DNA from: Lentisphaeria bacterium
Lineage (GTDB): Bacteria; Verrucomicrobiota; Lentisphaeria; JABSQK01
Direction: 5' to 3'
NCBI GenBank assembly: GCA_013215875.1
Contig: JABSQK010000029.1
Span: 1 to 58,539, forward strand
Length of the DNA: 58,539 bases
Positions within the stretch are counted from its first letter, which is position 1. Every line of letters starts with the position of its first letter. The translations under genes and the position numbers were made by a program. Below, one piece after another: positions 8,969 through 17,623 of this stretch. Below the pieces are notes generated by a model, which made no database searches, had not been told where the DNA came from, and worked only from the letters and a program-made list of their open reading frames with translations.

Positions 8969-10064
8969 TACCTTCTAAAAAATGTTTGCCCGAAAATAAA
9001 TTGCTGTCTATTCGACCCGGAAAAAATGAACAGTGCCATTCATGCCACTCTGTGTATTGCTCATGATCAACCTCAATGCGACCCTCTAAATGAGCAGTAT
9101 TTTTCTCCTGATTTGTTCTTAACTGATTTATTCGTCCATTAAAAAATACTGCAGTACTACCTGAGCCATAACTATAAAACCCCAGCTTTTCCAAAGGAAT
9201 TTCCGCATGATCCATTAGCGATATGAATCCTAAATACAAGGAGGCAGTATAGCTATTACCAATCATCCGTGAATAAATCTTACTGGAATCTATTGTGTCT
9301 TTAAAGTCAAGATCTTTCCCGTTCTTTCGCAAAACATTAAGTACTTTTCGGCTAATACCATTATAAGGCAGGTGCAGCAGGATTGCGCTTAAATCATCCA
9401 AAGAATTGCTCTGTGAATACCGCTCGATACTTTGCTCAAATAATTTCAGATAAGTTTTGATCGATAACTTACCATCAACGCAGGCCGTTTTGCAATACGA
9501 GGGTCGCCAGAAATCCATTTGGTCATCCAGCAGGGTGACATAGTCTGGACTGATGTGCAAAAGCCTTGGATCTTCTTTTATGATCATGGCGACTGCAGCG
9601 GCACCCTGTGTCGCTTCTGCCGGGCTGCCAGCCGGGTAGAGGGCATGGTCTGAACAAATGACCAATACCTCACGTTCGGGATTCATATGCACGAATGCTT
9701 GAGCGGTTAAGAGTGCATAAGTCCCGCCACAGCATGCCTGCTTGATATCAAATGCCATGCAATCCTCAGGTAAACCAAGCAGCGTTTTTATATGAATTGC
9801 TCCCGACTTCGCTTGGTCGACAAAGGATTCACTGGCAAAAATAATCGGCGAAATTTTAGATTTATCGCAGTTTTTAAATAATGCTTCTGCAGCATTTGCA
9901 GCCATCGTAATAATGTCTTCATTGGGTGGCATCACAGCCATTTTTTCTTGCTCCAGTCCGATAGCAAACTTTTGCGGATCTACACCATAGCTCTGTGCCA
10001 GATTTTTCAAATCCATATAATAGCGCGGTGTATAAAACGCTATGTCATCAATTCCAGTTTTCAT
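8883..10064 (-). CDS. Hydroxymethylglutaryl-CoA synthase family protein
   Basis: A thiolase-fold enzyme that would condense acetyl-CoA with a 3-oxoacyl thioester. The 393-residue protein keeps the full catalytic triad at the positions known from MvaS: Glu79 in FASESFVDQ, Cys111 in DIKQACCGGT and His231 in LLHLPYNG. The C-terminal block GIENRKRIY matches the family end. The ATG has an ideal AAGGAGGG site. It may serve the mevalonate pathway, but no other mevalonate gene is nearby. Its partners are a di-iron protein and an EEP phosphatase, so a beta-branching or specialised lipid role is equally possible. Confidence 0.9.
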   Translation of the reverse strand: MKTGIDDIAFYTPRYYMDLKNLAQSYGVDPQKFAIGLEQEKMAVMPPNEDIITMAANAAEALFKNCDKSKISPIIFASESFVDQAKSGAIHIKTLLGLPEDCMAFDIKQACCGGTYALLTAQAFVHMNPEREVLVICSDHALYPAGSPAEATQGAAAVAMIIKEDPRLLHISPDYVTLLDDQMDFWRPSYCKTACVDGKLSIKTYLKLFEQSIERYSQSNSLDDLSAILLHLPYNGISRKVLNVLRKNGKDLDFKDTIDSSKIYSRMIGNSYTASLYLGFISLMDHAEIPLEKLGFYSYGSGSTAVFFNGRINQLRTNQEKNTAHLEGRIEVDHEQYTEWHEWHCSFFPGRIDSNLFSGKHFLEGIENRKRIYSRRTQKCKEATKSFQLHRAG

Positions 10065-10082
10065 ATTACCCTCCTTATTTTT

Positions 10083-10871
10083 CTATACTTCAGCTCGAAT
10101 AGTCACTTGATTCCATCGTGTCGTTTTCTTGAACAATTTTGCATGTTCTTTGAGGTCACTTTGCAGTGCCTGCCATTCGCGCATGCATAATTTATGAAAG
10201 CCAAAAATAGATAATCCAGATGATTTTAATACAGAACGGTGATCCATCCAAACTACCGCAATTGCTGCATTATATACACGATAGTGAAAAAAATGTGCCA
10301 ATGATTGCCGCATGGGGTCTTTTGCTGATTTCGCCAAGGCCAGTGCCTGCCCTTGAAATTGCACATGGTAGTCTTCGTCATGCATGATCTGTCGGCAGAT
10401 AGTTTTCAAGGCAGGCGAATGACTGGCATCATAAAGGGAGTGATAATAAACTTTGGCGATTAACTCAGCACAAATTAACACACGTATTTCGATTTCAAGA
10501 TCCAGGCATTTTCGCAAAAAACGAAAGCAGCTATCTGTCCATTGTTTGCGAAGGACTGGAATCTTCTGCTGATTCATAAATGTTTTCAGATTATCCGCAT
10601 GGCGATGTTCCTCTTTGATAAATAAGTCGAGGCATTTCATATAGGCTTGATTGCCGTTTCGTGCTACAAATTCACGGGCTTTATTGATAAAGGTACGGCC
10701 CTCTGAACTCTCACCAAGTTGAAATATTGCTACGGATTGCCCGATGCAGAGCTTTGTTTGCAGGGAGATAATATCATCATCAGCAAAGGTGATATCCAGC
10801 AGACAGTCTTTGTTCGTTTCAAAATAATCAAACCAGTCATTCCAGTTTTCAGGATAATCTCTTTTATACAT
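10083..10871 (-). CDS. Ferritin-like di-iron protein
   Basis: The 262-residue, mostly helical protein has a full carboxylate-bridged di-iron ligand set: a Glu in GESSEG (54 or 57), Glu88/His91 in EEHRH, Glu136 in CAEL and Glu166/His169 in HDEDYH. This E / ExxH / E / ExxH order fits ferritin-like oxidases or N-oxygenases. The fold family is supported, the substrate is unknown. It is the first gene of an operon with the HMG-CoA synthase (19-nt gap) and EEP gene. A strong AGGAG site precedes the ATG, and an operator palindrome lies 30 nt upstream of the start. Confidence 0.75.
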   Translation of the reverse strand: MYKRDYPENWNDWFDYFETNKDCLLDITFADDDIISLQTKLCIGQSVAIFQLGESSEGRTFINKAREFVARNGNQAYMKCLDLFIKEEHRHADNLKTFMNQQKIPVLRKQWTDSCFRFLRKCLDLEIEIRVLICAELIAKVYYHSLYDASHSPALKTICRQIMHDEDYHVQFQGQALALAKSAKDPMRQSLAHFFHYRVYNAAIAVVWMDHRSVLKSSGLSIFGFHKLCMREWQALQSDLKEHAKLFKKTTRWNQVTIRAEV

Positions 10872-10900
10872 TGCTAACTCCTTTCTATATGTGTCTACTC

Positions 10901-10917
10901 ACTTTGCAATGCAAAGT
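10901..10917. promoter_or_regulatory. Operator of the winged-helix regulator (copy 1)
   Basis: A perfect inverted repeat ACTTTGC-AAT-GCAAAGT. It extends outwards as GTCTA/TAGAC arms to 10893-10925, giving a 33-bp imperfect palindrome. It begins 30 nt before the start codon of the ferritin-like gene. The near-identical site before the regulator's own operon makes autoregulation plus control of this operon the simplest reading. Confidence 0.75.
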
Positions 10918-10934
10918 AGATAGACAAAAAAATA

Positions 10935-11288
10935 TTAAATTGTTTTTGCTTTCCTTATGTCACCATTTTCCATGGCAGTTGATGCTTGTCTCAATACTTC
11001 CTCAAGGGTCGTGAGGTAGTTTAGGAAATTTTTGCGCCCATTTGCAGTGAGTTTTATAGTGGTCAGCGGTTTTACGCCAGCAAATGATTTGTTAACTTTT
11101 ATAGCCTTTGCTTCTTCGAGCATGTGTAAATGCCGGTTTAGATTGCCATCGGTAATTTCGCAGTTCTTTTTTATTTCTGAAAAGCTGATGCCATCGCTGT
11201 GTTGGGCAAGCAGAGACATGATTGCCAGGCGTTTCGGCTCATGAAATATTTTTGATAAGTCATTAAAAACATTTTCCGATTTACTCAT
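10935..11288 (-). CDS. Winged-helix transcriptional regulator (HTH_34/ArsR-MarR-like)
   Basis: A 117-residue DNA-binding protein. The sequence FHEPKRLAIMSLLAQ, then FSEIKKNCEITDGNLNRHL (recognition helix) and the wing VKPLTTIKLTANGR, match the small HTH_34 winged-helix family often encoded beside a membrane protein. Its ATG shares one base with the stop of the upstream membrane-protein gene (TAATG), so the two are translationally coupled. It most likely binds the two ACTTTGC-type palindromes in this region as a dimer. No cysteine cluster or other sensor motif is visible, so the signal is unknown. Confidence 0.88.
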   Translation of the reverse strand: MSKSENVFNDLSKIFHEPKRLAIMSLLAQHSDGISFSEIKKNCEITDGNLNRHLHMLEEAKAIKVNKSFAGVKPLTTIKLTANGRKNFLNYLTTLEEVLRQASTAMENGDIRKAKTI

Positions 11289-11872
11289 TATAGTTTCCTT
11301 GTTTTGTCTAAATGTAAAATGATGGCAGTCGCCGTTTCACCTATAAGAATAATGCTGCCGGGAACAATGCTGTGATAAAAACTAATTCCAGGGATGATGA
11401 GCAAGCTTACTCCAGCAATCAGGTAGCTCACATTAACATAGAAAAGCTGCCTGGGCAAAAAGTGCCTGGAGCTAAAGCCCAGCATTCCGTATAGGGCAAT
11501 CCAGCTGCCAAATAGCATGTCGTAACTGCCATTGCGGAGCAGGGCGATGCTTATGCCGGCTGCAAGCAAGAGCGATGGCAGACATGTCGATAAGGGGATT
11601 AATCGATTCCAGTCGCGCTCGGTATCTTTAATAAACCAGCGTAATACCGCGACGGCATTGAATAATGCACCGAGTGATATGGCGAGCATCCAATAAGAAA
11701 AATGCAGGATAAATGAGTGTTCGCAGCTCATGAGATAGAGGCAGATCAGAAACGTACTGATGCCGCCGGCAAAACGGGCCGGCGCACTGACACCCTCTAT
11801 GCGCTGGTTTAAGACGATCTGCGAACGAATGTTTTGTATCTGATTAATCGTATCTTTTATATTGTGTTCCAT
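11288..11872 (-). CDS. Membrane protein partnered with the winged-helix regulator
   Basis: The 194-residue protein has a short amphipathic N-terminus and about five to six membrane helices. Family unknown. HTH_34 regulators are commonly co-encoded with such integral membrane proteins, which may relay a signal or modulate the regulator. Its stop overlaps the regulator start by one base, and its promoter contains the regulator's predicted operator. Confidence 0.75.
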   Translation of the reverse strand: MEHNIKDTINQIQNIRSQIVLNQRIEGVSAPARFAGGISTFLICLYLMSCEHSFILHFSYWMLAISLGALFNAVAVLRWFIKDTERDWNRLIPLSTCLPSLLLAAGISIALLRNGSYDMLFGSWIALYGMLGFSSRHFLPRQLFYVNVSYLIAGVSLLIIPGISFYHSIVPGSIILIGETATAIILHLDKTRKL

Positions 11873-11886
11873 AGTATTATGAATAA

Positions 11887-11927
11887 CTCATTAAATTTAC
11901 TTTGCAATACAAAGTATGTAAATATTT
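11887..11927 (-). promoter_or_regulatory. Promoter with embedded operator (copy 2)
   Basis: On the minus strand, TTTACA is followed after exactly 17 nt by TAAATT, a plausible sigma-70 promoter. The spacer holds the palindrome TACTTTG-n5-CAAAGTA (11898-11916), which differs from copy 1 at one of 17 core bases. An operator placed between -35 and -10 is the classic layout for a repressor. It lies 27 nt upstream of the membrane-protein start. Confidence 0.7.
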
Positions 11928-12048
11928 TGTAAAGAGCACGGATTTTTAATTTGCTTTGTCATTGCTTCAATTAAATAAGTAGTTGGAGATATACAATCGT
12001 GCACATAACGGTATAGTTCTAGAAATAAACAGAGTAAATAAAATACGA

Positions 12049-13275
12049 ATGAAAACACTTTATCTAAATCCCTACAGCGGCATAGCAGGCGATATGACTG
12101 TCGCTGCATTGCTTGACCTAGGTGCAGATTGCGACGCGTTTTGGGCTGAATTGAAAAGTATTCCACTTCCTGCAGATGAATGGCACTGCCATGTGGAAAC
12201 TGTTATGCGCCATGGCATAAAAGCGCAAAAATTTAATGTGCACTTTCATGAACATGGTGAGTCTCATACTCATGAGCACTCAGAGGACGATGACCATTCA
12301 GATGATCATGCGCATCCTGGTCGTCATTTGCCAGAAATCATTTCCTTAATTGAAGAATCTAAAATGTCCGATACTGCGAAAACAAATGCCAAGCAATGTT
12401 TTCAGCACTTAGCAGAAGCAGAGGCGAGTGTACATAATTCGACACCAGACGAAATCCATTTTCATGAAGTCGGCGCGGTCGATGCGATTGTGGATATTTG
12501 CGGTGCAGCGATAGGGATGGCAATTTTAGAGGTCGACCGGGTGGTATCTGCGGCACCATTGCTGGGCTCTGGAACAGTGAAATGCGCTCATGGAATTATG
12601 CCTGTACCTGTTCCGGCTGTGTGCAAATTGCTGGAGGGTGTGCCAAGTAAAGCGGGTGAATTTAAGACAGAAATGACAACCCCTACAGGTGCGGCAATTT
12701 TGAAAACCTACGTTGATGAATTTGAGGCTGCAGTAAGCGGTAAGATTCTCAGCAGTGGATTTGGTGCGGGAACGAAAGATTTTGAAAATCATGCCAATGT
12801 TTTGTCAGTGGTTTTATATGAATCAGATGAGCAAGATGTGGCTGACAGTGTGCTTGTTATTGAAACAAATATCGATGATATGTCGGGTGAATTACTGGCT
12901 CACGCCTGTGGCAAGCTTCTGGAATTGGGCGCCTTGGATTATACCATCTTACCATGTACCATGAAAAAAGGGCGCCCGGGTCAGCTCTTGTCAGTCATTG
13001 TTAGACACGAAGACTTTACTGTAATCTCCGATTACCTATTACGATTTACCACTACCTTTGGTTTGCGCTATCAGACCTGGCAGCGCAAAATACTTAAGCG
13101 TGAAATTATTCAAGTGGAAACTGAATATGGGCCCGTGGACTGCAAGGTGGCATATGATGAAGAGGGTGAAGAAATTAAGCGATCAGCAGAGTATGAAAGT
13201 TGCCGGAAGCTGGCAGATGAAAATGGTATCGATATTTCCATTTTGTATACGGCCGTGCAAAATAGAAAATCCTAA
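12049..13275 (+). CDS. larC: Nickel-pincer cofactor synthase LarC
   Basis: LarC inserts nickel into the pyridinium-bis-thiocarboxylate cofactor used by lactate racemase and related epimerases. The product has 408 residues. Hallmarks are the N-terminal YLNPYSGIAGDM, a His-rich metal loop (about residues 62-85, many H-E-H and D-D-H), EIHFHEVGAVDAIVDI, the TPTGAAIL block and the C-terminal IETNIDDMSGE plus TMKKGRPG. It is one uninterrupted frame, whereas in Lactiplantibacillus it is made by a ribosomal frameshift. No larA, larB or larE is in the window. I start at the ATG before KTLYL; longer upstream reading lacks family similarity. Its stop overlaps the convergent carboxypeptidase stop by 4 nt. 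Confidence 0.95.
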   Translation: MKTLYLNPYSGIAGDMTVAALLDLGADCDAFWAELKSIPLPADEWHCHVETVMRHGIKAQKFNVHFHEHGESHTHEHSEDDDHSDDHAHPGRHLPEIISLIEESKMSDTAKTNAKQCFQHLAEAEASVHNSTPDEIHFHEVGAVDAIVDICGAAIGMAILEVDRVVSAAPLLGSGTVKCAHGIMPVPVPAVCKLLEGVPSKAGEFKTEMTTPTGAAILKTYVDEFEAAVSGKILSSGFGAGTKDFENHANVLSVVLYESDEQDVADSVLVIETNIDDMSGELLAHACGKLLELGALDYTILPCTMKKGRPGQLLSVIVRHEDFTVISDYLLRFTTTFGLRYQTWQRKILKREIIQVETEYGPVDCKVAYDEEGEEIKRSAEYESCRKLADENGIDISILYTAVQNRKS

Positions 13276-14303
13276 CAGTGCAACTGTTCGAGTCCTGAAC
13301 AAATCATCGCCCATTGCAGTCGCATTTGATCCTCAAGATCCATTGCCTTAATACCCAAATCAGCGGCCCATTCATTTATTTCAGGCTCAGAGATATCTGT
13401 CGTCGCGAGTTTAAGCTGCAAGTCTGCGAGATTTTCTTTCCACTGATTGTAAGCAGGATCCGGATCTATCTCATTTCCCACCCCGGGTATAATAAATAAA
13501 GGCATTTCACTTACCATGGTTAATGCTTCTGGTGAATAAGACCGTATCCATTGCATAGAACTCGGGAGAAATTTATCGGCCATCTCATGATCATTTAATT
13601 GCATAAAATGTTCGCGCATGGATATGGAATCCGGCCGTGTGCAAAAGCCACGGGCAATACGTTGAAACCCTTTTTCCCCATGGCGTTCAATATCATGCAG
13701 ACTATAGCCCAAGGTTTTGGATGTAGTGGAGCAGACATTTTGCATATGGGTAGAGCGACTTATCCAGTCCTTATCGATTAAAAACCACGGACCGCCTGAA
13801 AATCCCATGCCGTGCATAGAGGCATGTAAAACAAATTCATTTTCAGATGTATTCCACCAATTAATTGCTGCCAGTGCTTCGGGCCGGGCACGGCTGGCTT
13901 CTTCTTGAGAAATGGGAAAGCCAAATTCAATATCATCGCCGGGTAGTTCCCGTTTCACATGACGTAAATAATTGGCGATTGTATACTGGCAATCTTCATC
14001 ATACCAGGATCTGTTAATCGCCTCTCCATCCGGGTTGATATGCGGGATAATCCACCATTCATACTGCATGAGCGGATGATCTGTTTTTAATTCGGCAAGA
14101 AAATTGACCAGTTTTCTTAGCAAGTGTGGACCGATGGGTTCATCCGCATGGCAACCGCCGATGAGAGAAATGCGTTTTTTGGAATGGCCAATACGCGCTG
14201 CTTGTATGAGCCGATCGTCTCGGGAAAAACCAATCGGTCCAAGGTTTTCAGTATCATGGGGGCATTTGAGGATATGATCCATCAGTGAATACGTATCAGG
14301 CAT
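13272..14303 (-). CDS. M14-family zinc carboxypeptidase-like protein
   Basis: The 343-residue protein has the zinc-binding HxxE in GGCHADEPIG, an Asn/Asp block WIIPHINPDG and a third zinc-ligand His candidate in LHASMHGMG. This matches succinylglutamate-desuccinylase/carboxypeptidase M14 enzymes. There is no signal peptide, so it acts in the cytoplasm, perhaps on peptides or amidated amino acids. Its start overlaps the end of the upstream membrane-protein gene by 8 nt, so they form an operon. Confidence 0.85.
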   Translation of the reverse strand: MPDTYSLMDHILKCPHDTENLGPIGFSRDDRLIQAARIGHSKKRISLIGGCHADEPIGPHLLRKLVNFLAELKTDHPLMQYEWWIIPHINPDGEAINRSWYDEDCQYTIANYLRHVKRELPGDDIEFGFPISQEEASRARPEALAAINWWNTSENEFVLHASMHGMGFSGGPWFLIDKDWISRSTHMQNVCSTTSKTLGYSLHDIERHGEKGFQRIARGFCTRPDSISMREHFMQLNDHEMADKFLPSSMQWIRSYSPEALTMVSEMPLFIIPGVGNEIDPDPAYNQWKENLADLQLKLATTDISEPEINEWAADLGIKAMDLEDQMRLQWAMICSGLEQLHC

Positions 14304-14733
14304 ATTTGAGCAGGTAGATAACCAGGCTTACGACATAAAATGAGAGGCCGATGACAATGAGAAATAATTCGGCTATATACCAGCGCGTTTTTTTGTTACG
14401 ATATTGCAGGGCACGAATCAGGCTTGTGGCACTACTGTTACTCTCAACCAGTTGCGTGATCCAGTTTACTCTCAGTGTGCCAATGAGCATGACAATGATG
14501 GAAGCGAGTACAATAACAACTCCAATAGACAGCATGATGGCAGCTACATTGTGTGATTTAGCAATAGCAGGGCCGGAGAAACCGGTGATGGTTAATGTGA
14601 TGGTCGCAAGTGACAGCAGTAGTTGTGAACGAGACTGAAGAACGCTAAACTGATGGTGCAAAGTATCCAGGCAGGCCTTGAGGTCACCATTATGCAATTT
14701 GTATAATTCTTTTGATTCGTCTTCTTCTGTCAT
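14296..14733 (-). CDS. Small membrane protein of unknown function
   Basis: A 145-residue protein with an acidic N-terminus, an amphipathic helix (ACLDTLHHQFSVLQSRSQ) and three or four membrane helices. The arrangement, helix then paired membrane segments then cytosolic stretch then a last helix, resembles small two- to four-helix effector-like membrane proteins, but no specific family is recognised. It is translationally coupled to the carboxypeptidase gene. Confidence 0.6.
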   Translation of the reverse strand: MTEEDESKELYKLHNGDLKACLDTLHHQFSVLQSRSQLLLSLATITLTITGFSGPAIAKSHNVAAIMLSIGVVIVLASIIVMLIGTLRVNWITQLVESNSSATSLIRALQYRNKKTRWYIAELFLIVIGLSFYVVSLVIYLLKYA

Positions 14734-14811
14734 TTCAATTTTAAATCCTTAAATATATGATAGAATATCTTACTAGAAGCGTTAATCAATTTAAAAATGG
14801 AAATAGCAATT

Positions 14812-15189
14812 ATGTCAGATAAAGAAATAGGGGATATTTCGGATGAAGAGGTGAGCCGAGAAGAAAAGCAGTGGGCCATGCTTATTCATTTTAGTACTCT
14901 TGCCATGCTTCCATTTCCTCTTCTGGGAATTATTGTCCCTATTGTTTTATGGCAGGTGAAAAAATATGAATCTGACTATGTGGACCGGCATGGAAAAATC
15001 GCCACCAATTTCGTCATCTCATATACTATTTGGCTAATTATTTCTGCATTGCTTATACTTGTATTTATCGGATTTCTCACGACCCCGATTTTAACCATTT
15101 TAGTAATTGTCTTTGCTATTATTGCAGGCCTTAGAGCAAATGAAGGCAAATTTTGGGACTATCCTCTGACCATTGAATTCATAAAGTAG
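14812..15189 (+). CDS. DUF4870 (Tic20-like) membrane protein
   Basis: 125 residues with an acidic N-terminus, then EKQWAMLIHFSTLAMLPFPLLG, a central VDRHGKIATNFVISY and a third and fourth hydrophobic stretch. This is the conserved pattern of DUF4870 proteins, whose role is unknown. I chose the second ATG because GGAA lies 8 nt before it; the ATG at 14797 would add five residues. Confidence 0.75.
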   Translation: MSDKEIGDISDEEVSREEKQWAMLIHFSTLAMLPFPLLGIIVPIVLWQVKKYESDYVDRHGKIATNFVISYTIWLIISALLILVFIGFLTTPILTILVIVFAIIAGLRANEGKFWDYPLTIEFIK

Positions 15190-15243
15190 TAGATGAATAT
15201 GTCACTGGATTGCAAACGTTTTTAAGTGAATACTTTTATACGA

Positions 15244-17472
15244 CTAGATACTTTTTACTGCGCTAACTAAATTTTCTTTTGTCAGACCAAAGTGTTCCCA
15301 GACCTCATCGTGCCCTTCAGCAGGTGCAATACGAGGATCATTTATTCCTACATGAGCAAGTGAAATGCGGTTGGTAGCATTTGTTGCAACAAGTGCGGCA
15401 AAGCCCCGTAAGCCACTCATGCAGTCACCAATGAGCCCGTCTTCAATCGTAACAATTCCGTCGCTGTATTCATCTAACAATGAATCGAGCTGTCCTTCGT
15501 TGAATGGTAAACCGTTTACAATGAGAACATCGACATTATTTTCTAATTCCTCGGCGGCTTCGATCGCGAGAAATGCTGGTGCACCAAAAGCAAGTATTGC
15601 TTTTTTAGAGCCATTATTTCGAATAACTGTGACGGGCTCCCAGGCATCGGTATTTTTCCAAAGCACCGAGCCATCCTCTTTTTGGAGGATAGGCAGATTA
15701 TCGCGAGGGATACCGATGATATGGGCACCGTAATGTGCCGCCTGGTCGCGTACTGCGATAAATGCTGATCGTGCATCTGATGGCGCATAGAAACGATGGA
15801 GAAATGGCAGGTAACCTATAGCCAGATTAATCCAGTCGAGTGACCAGCCGGCAAAGTGGTCACGGCCTGTACACGCACCCACATGCGACATATGCATAAC
15901 AACATTGAGCCCTTCGTTTACGCCGTTGAGGTTGCGTTGATAGCGCCACATTTCGAAACCTTCACGGGCAATGCCTTCAAAGAATGCGGCAAATGTGGAA
16001 AAGATGTTCAGGGTACGCGGTTGGCCGCTCATTGCCAGGCCATTGGCCATCATGGTGGCAACCTGCTCTTCGATACTTAGCTCGAATTTATGATCGTCGG
16101 CAAGATGTGATTTTGCCTTATCCAGTTTTGTGGATGGGTCTAGATCGCAACTTAAGATATAAACATTATTTGGGTATGTTTTGGCAATGAGTTCGTAGGC
16201 TTTTTGTACGCCAGCCCTGGCACTGGTACTTGTGCCTGCTTCCGGTAATTCAATTTCGGCCACTGCATTGTCTTCTAAAATAAGGTTGTCACTACCCGGT
16301 GCCGGCCGTGCTTCTGTAACGACCTTGCGGGGGCTGGCAGATCGCAATGCCTTGAGTGCGGATTGCTCCTCGTCGGTAAAACTCATCATGGGATTGCTGT
16401 GAACGTCGTCTTCATCACGGCCCTTCATATGACCGTCATGATGTCCCTCTCCGCCCGGTAATTCGTTAACCAGGAAAATACATTCGAGCATCGGGACGAT
16501 ATCTCGATAGCCCATGAGAGCACCCGGCAGCCAAATCTTTTGATCCATAGCCACGCTGTTTGATTCGGCAATCTCGTTGACATAGCTAGCGATATTAAAT
16601 TTATCTGCAAGGTCCTGTAGTGTGGTTTCCTCACCCATTGGGTAGATTAGACTGGGACGGCCATTTTGGGAGAGTTCAAAAGCTTTGCGGTATGCGGCAT
16701 AAGTTTCACGGTGGTCATAGAGCGATTTTATCTCGAGGATTTCGATACCCATGGCGGCGATAATTGGCCGGGGATCTTTATCCATAACTGCTTTATTTGA
16801 GCCACTGAGCTGTATGCCATTGCGATGCATGACAAAAGTGATTGGGGCATTGTGTAAATCGGCAGCATTAAATCCGTTGAGCGCCTGGCCAGATATCCAG
16901 CCCGCATCGCCAGTGTGACAGACGACAAATGAATTGTCTCCGAAAAAAGCTTTTTTACCGAGGGCCTGGCCAACGGCAACAGGTATCATTACACCCAGGC
17001 GTCCGCCATTGAGCTGTGTGCCTCCTGGTAACCAGGAAACATGCCCAGGTATATCCAAACCGCGCCGAAACTTCTCAATAACATCGTCATTCTGAATAAA
17101 GCCATATGCAGCTAAGAGGCTGAAATAACCAATAGAGCAATGGGCATTTTCGATGGTATATTCGATGCCATGATAGTTTGAAATGGCCAGGGAGATATTG
17201 AGTGCTGGTATAAGATCCAGGCCCCCTCCAAGATGGTCAAGCTCACCGATCTTTGCCAGAGAAGCCAGCGAGCTGATCGAAATACGAGCGGCTTCCTTAT
17301 CGAGTGCTTGCAAACCAAGTAGCGTATCATTGCTGAGCTCTCTGTCTTCAGCAATATCGATTGTGAGTGGTAAAACAGAAGACTCAATGCGTTCGCGCAT
17401 GTAATTTGACTGGCCAACCAGATTAATATTTCGTTCCTGTTGTGAGCGAATATTATGCTTAAGGTGGCTCAT
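15244..17472 (-). CDS. Transketolase-like thiamine diphosphate enzyme
   Basis: The 742-residue protein has two stacked TPP domains and a C-terminal transketolase domain. Domain 1 holds LGVMIPVAVGQALG and the cofactor motif GDAGWISGQALNGFNAADLHN (GD-G...N). The pyrimidine-binding domain starts near residue 430 and contains the activating Glu in FELSIEEQVATM, then HVGACTGRDHFAG. The overall length suits transketolase or a DXS/PDH-E1-like relative. It diverges from canonical Tkt around the active-site loop, so the substrate is not certain. It is a single gene with an AGGAG start site. Confidence 0.8.
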   Translation of the reverse strand: MSHLKHNIRSQQERNINLVGQSNYMRERIESSVLPLTIDIAEDRELSNDTLLGLQALDKEAARISISSLASLAKIGELDHLGGGLDLIPALNISLAISNYHGIEYTIENAHCSIGYFSLLAAYGFIQNDDVIEKFRRGLDIPGHVSWLPGGTQLNGGRLGVMIPVAVGQALGKKAFFGDNSFVVCHTGDAGWISGQALNGFNAADLHNAPITFVMHRNGIQLSGSNKAVMDKDPRPIIAAMGIEILEIKSLYDHRETYAAYRKAFELSQNGRPSLIYPMGEETTLQDLADKFNIASYVNEIAESNSVAMDQKIWLPGALMGYRDIVPMLECIFLVNELPGGEGHHDGHMKGRDEDDVHSNPMMSFTDEEQSALKALRSASPRKVVTEARPAPGSDNLILEDNAVAEIELPEAGTSTSARAGVQKAYELIAKTYPNNVYILSCDLDPSTKLDKAKSHLADDHKFELSIEEQVATMMANGLAMSGQPRTLNIFSTFAAFFEGIAREGFEMWRYQRNLNGVNEGLNVVMHMSHVGACTGRDHFAGWSLDWINLAIGYLPFLHRFYAPSDARSAFIAVRDQAAHYGAHIIGIPRDNLPILQKEDGSVLWKNTDAWEPVTVIRNNGSKKAILAFGAPAFLAIEAAEELENNVDVLIVNGLPFNEGQLDSLLDEYSDGIVTIEDGLIGDCMSGLRGFAALVATNATNRISLAHVGINDPRIAPAEGHDEVWEHFGLTKENLVSAVKSI

Positions 17473-17623
17473 TTATATCTCCTGAAATGTTCGATTAAAT
17501 TGCGTTTTCTACTCTGCTTTACTATAGTTCCTGGCGGATAAAGATCAATAATTCAGATTTGGATGCAGTGCTTAAAATAGGGTTATTCGGGAGGGCTGTA
17601 CAAATGAAAAAAAGCGTTACAGA

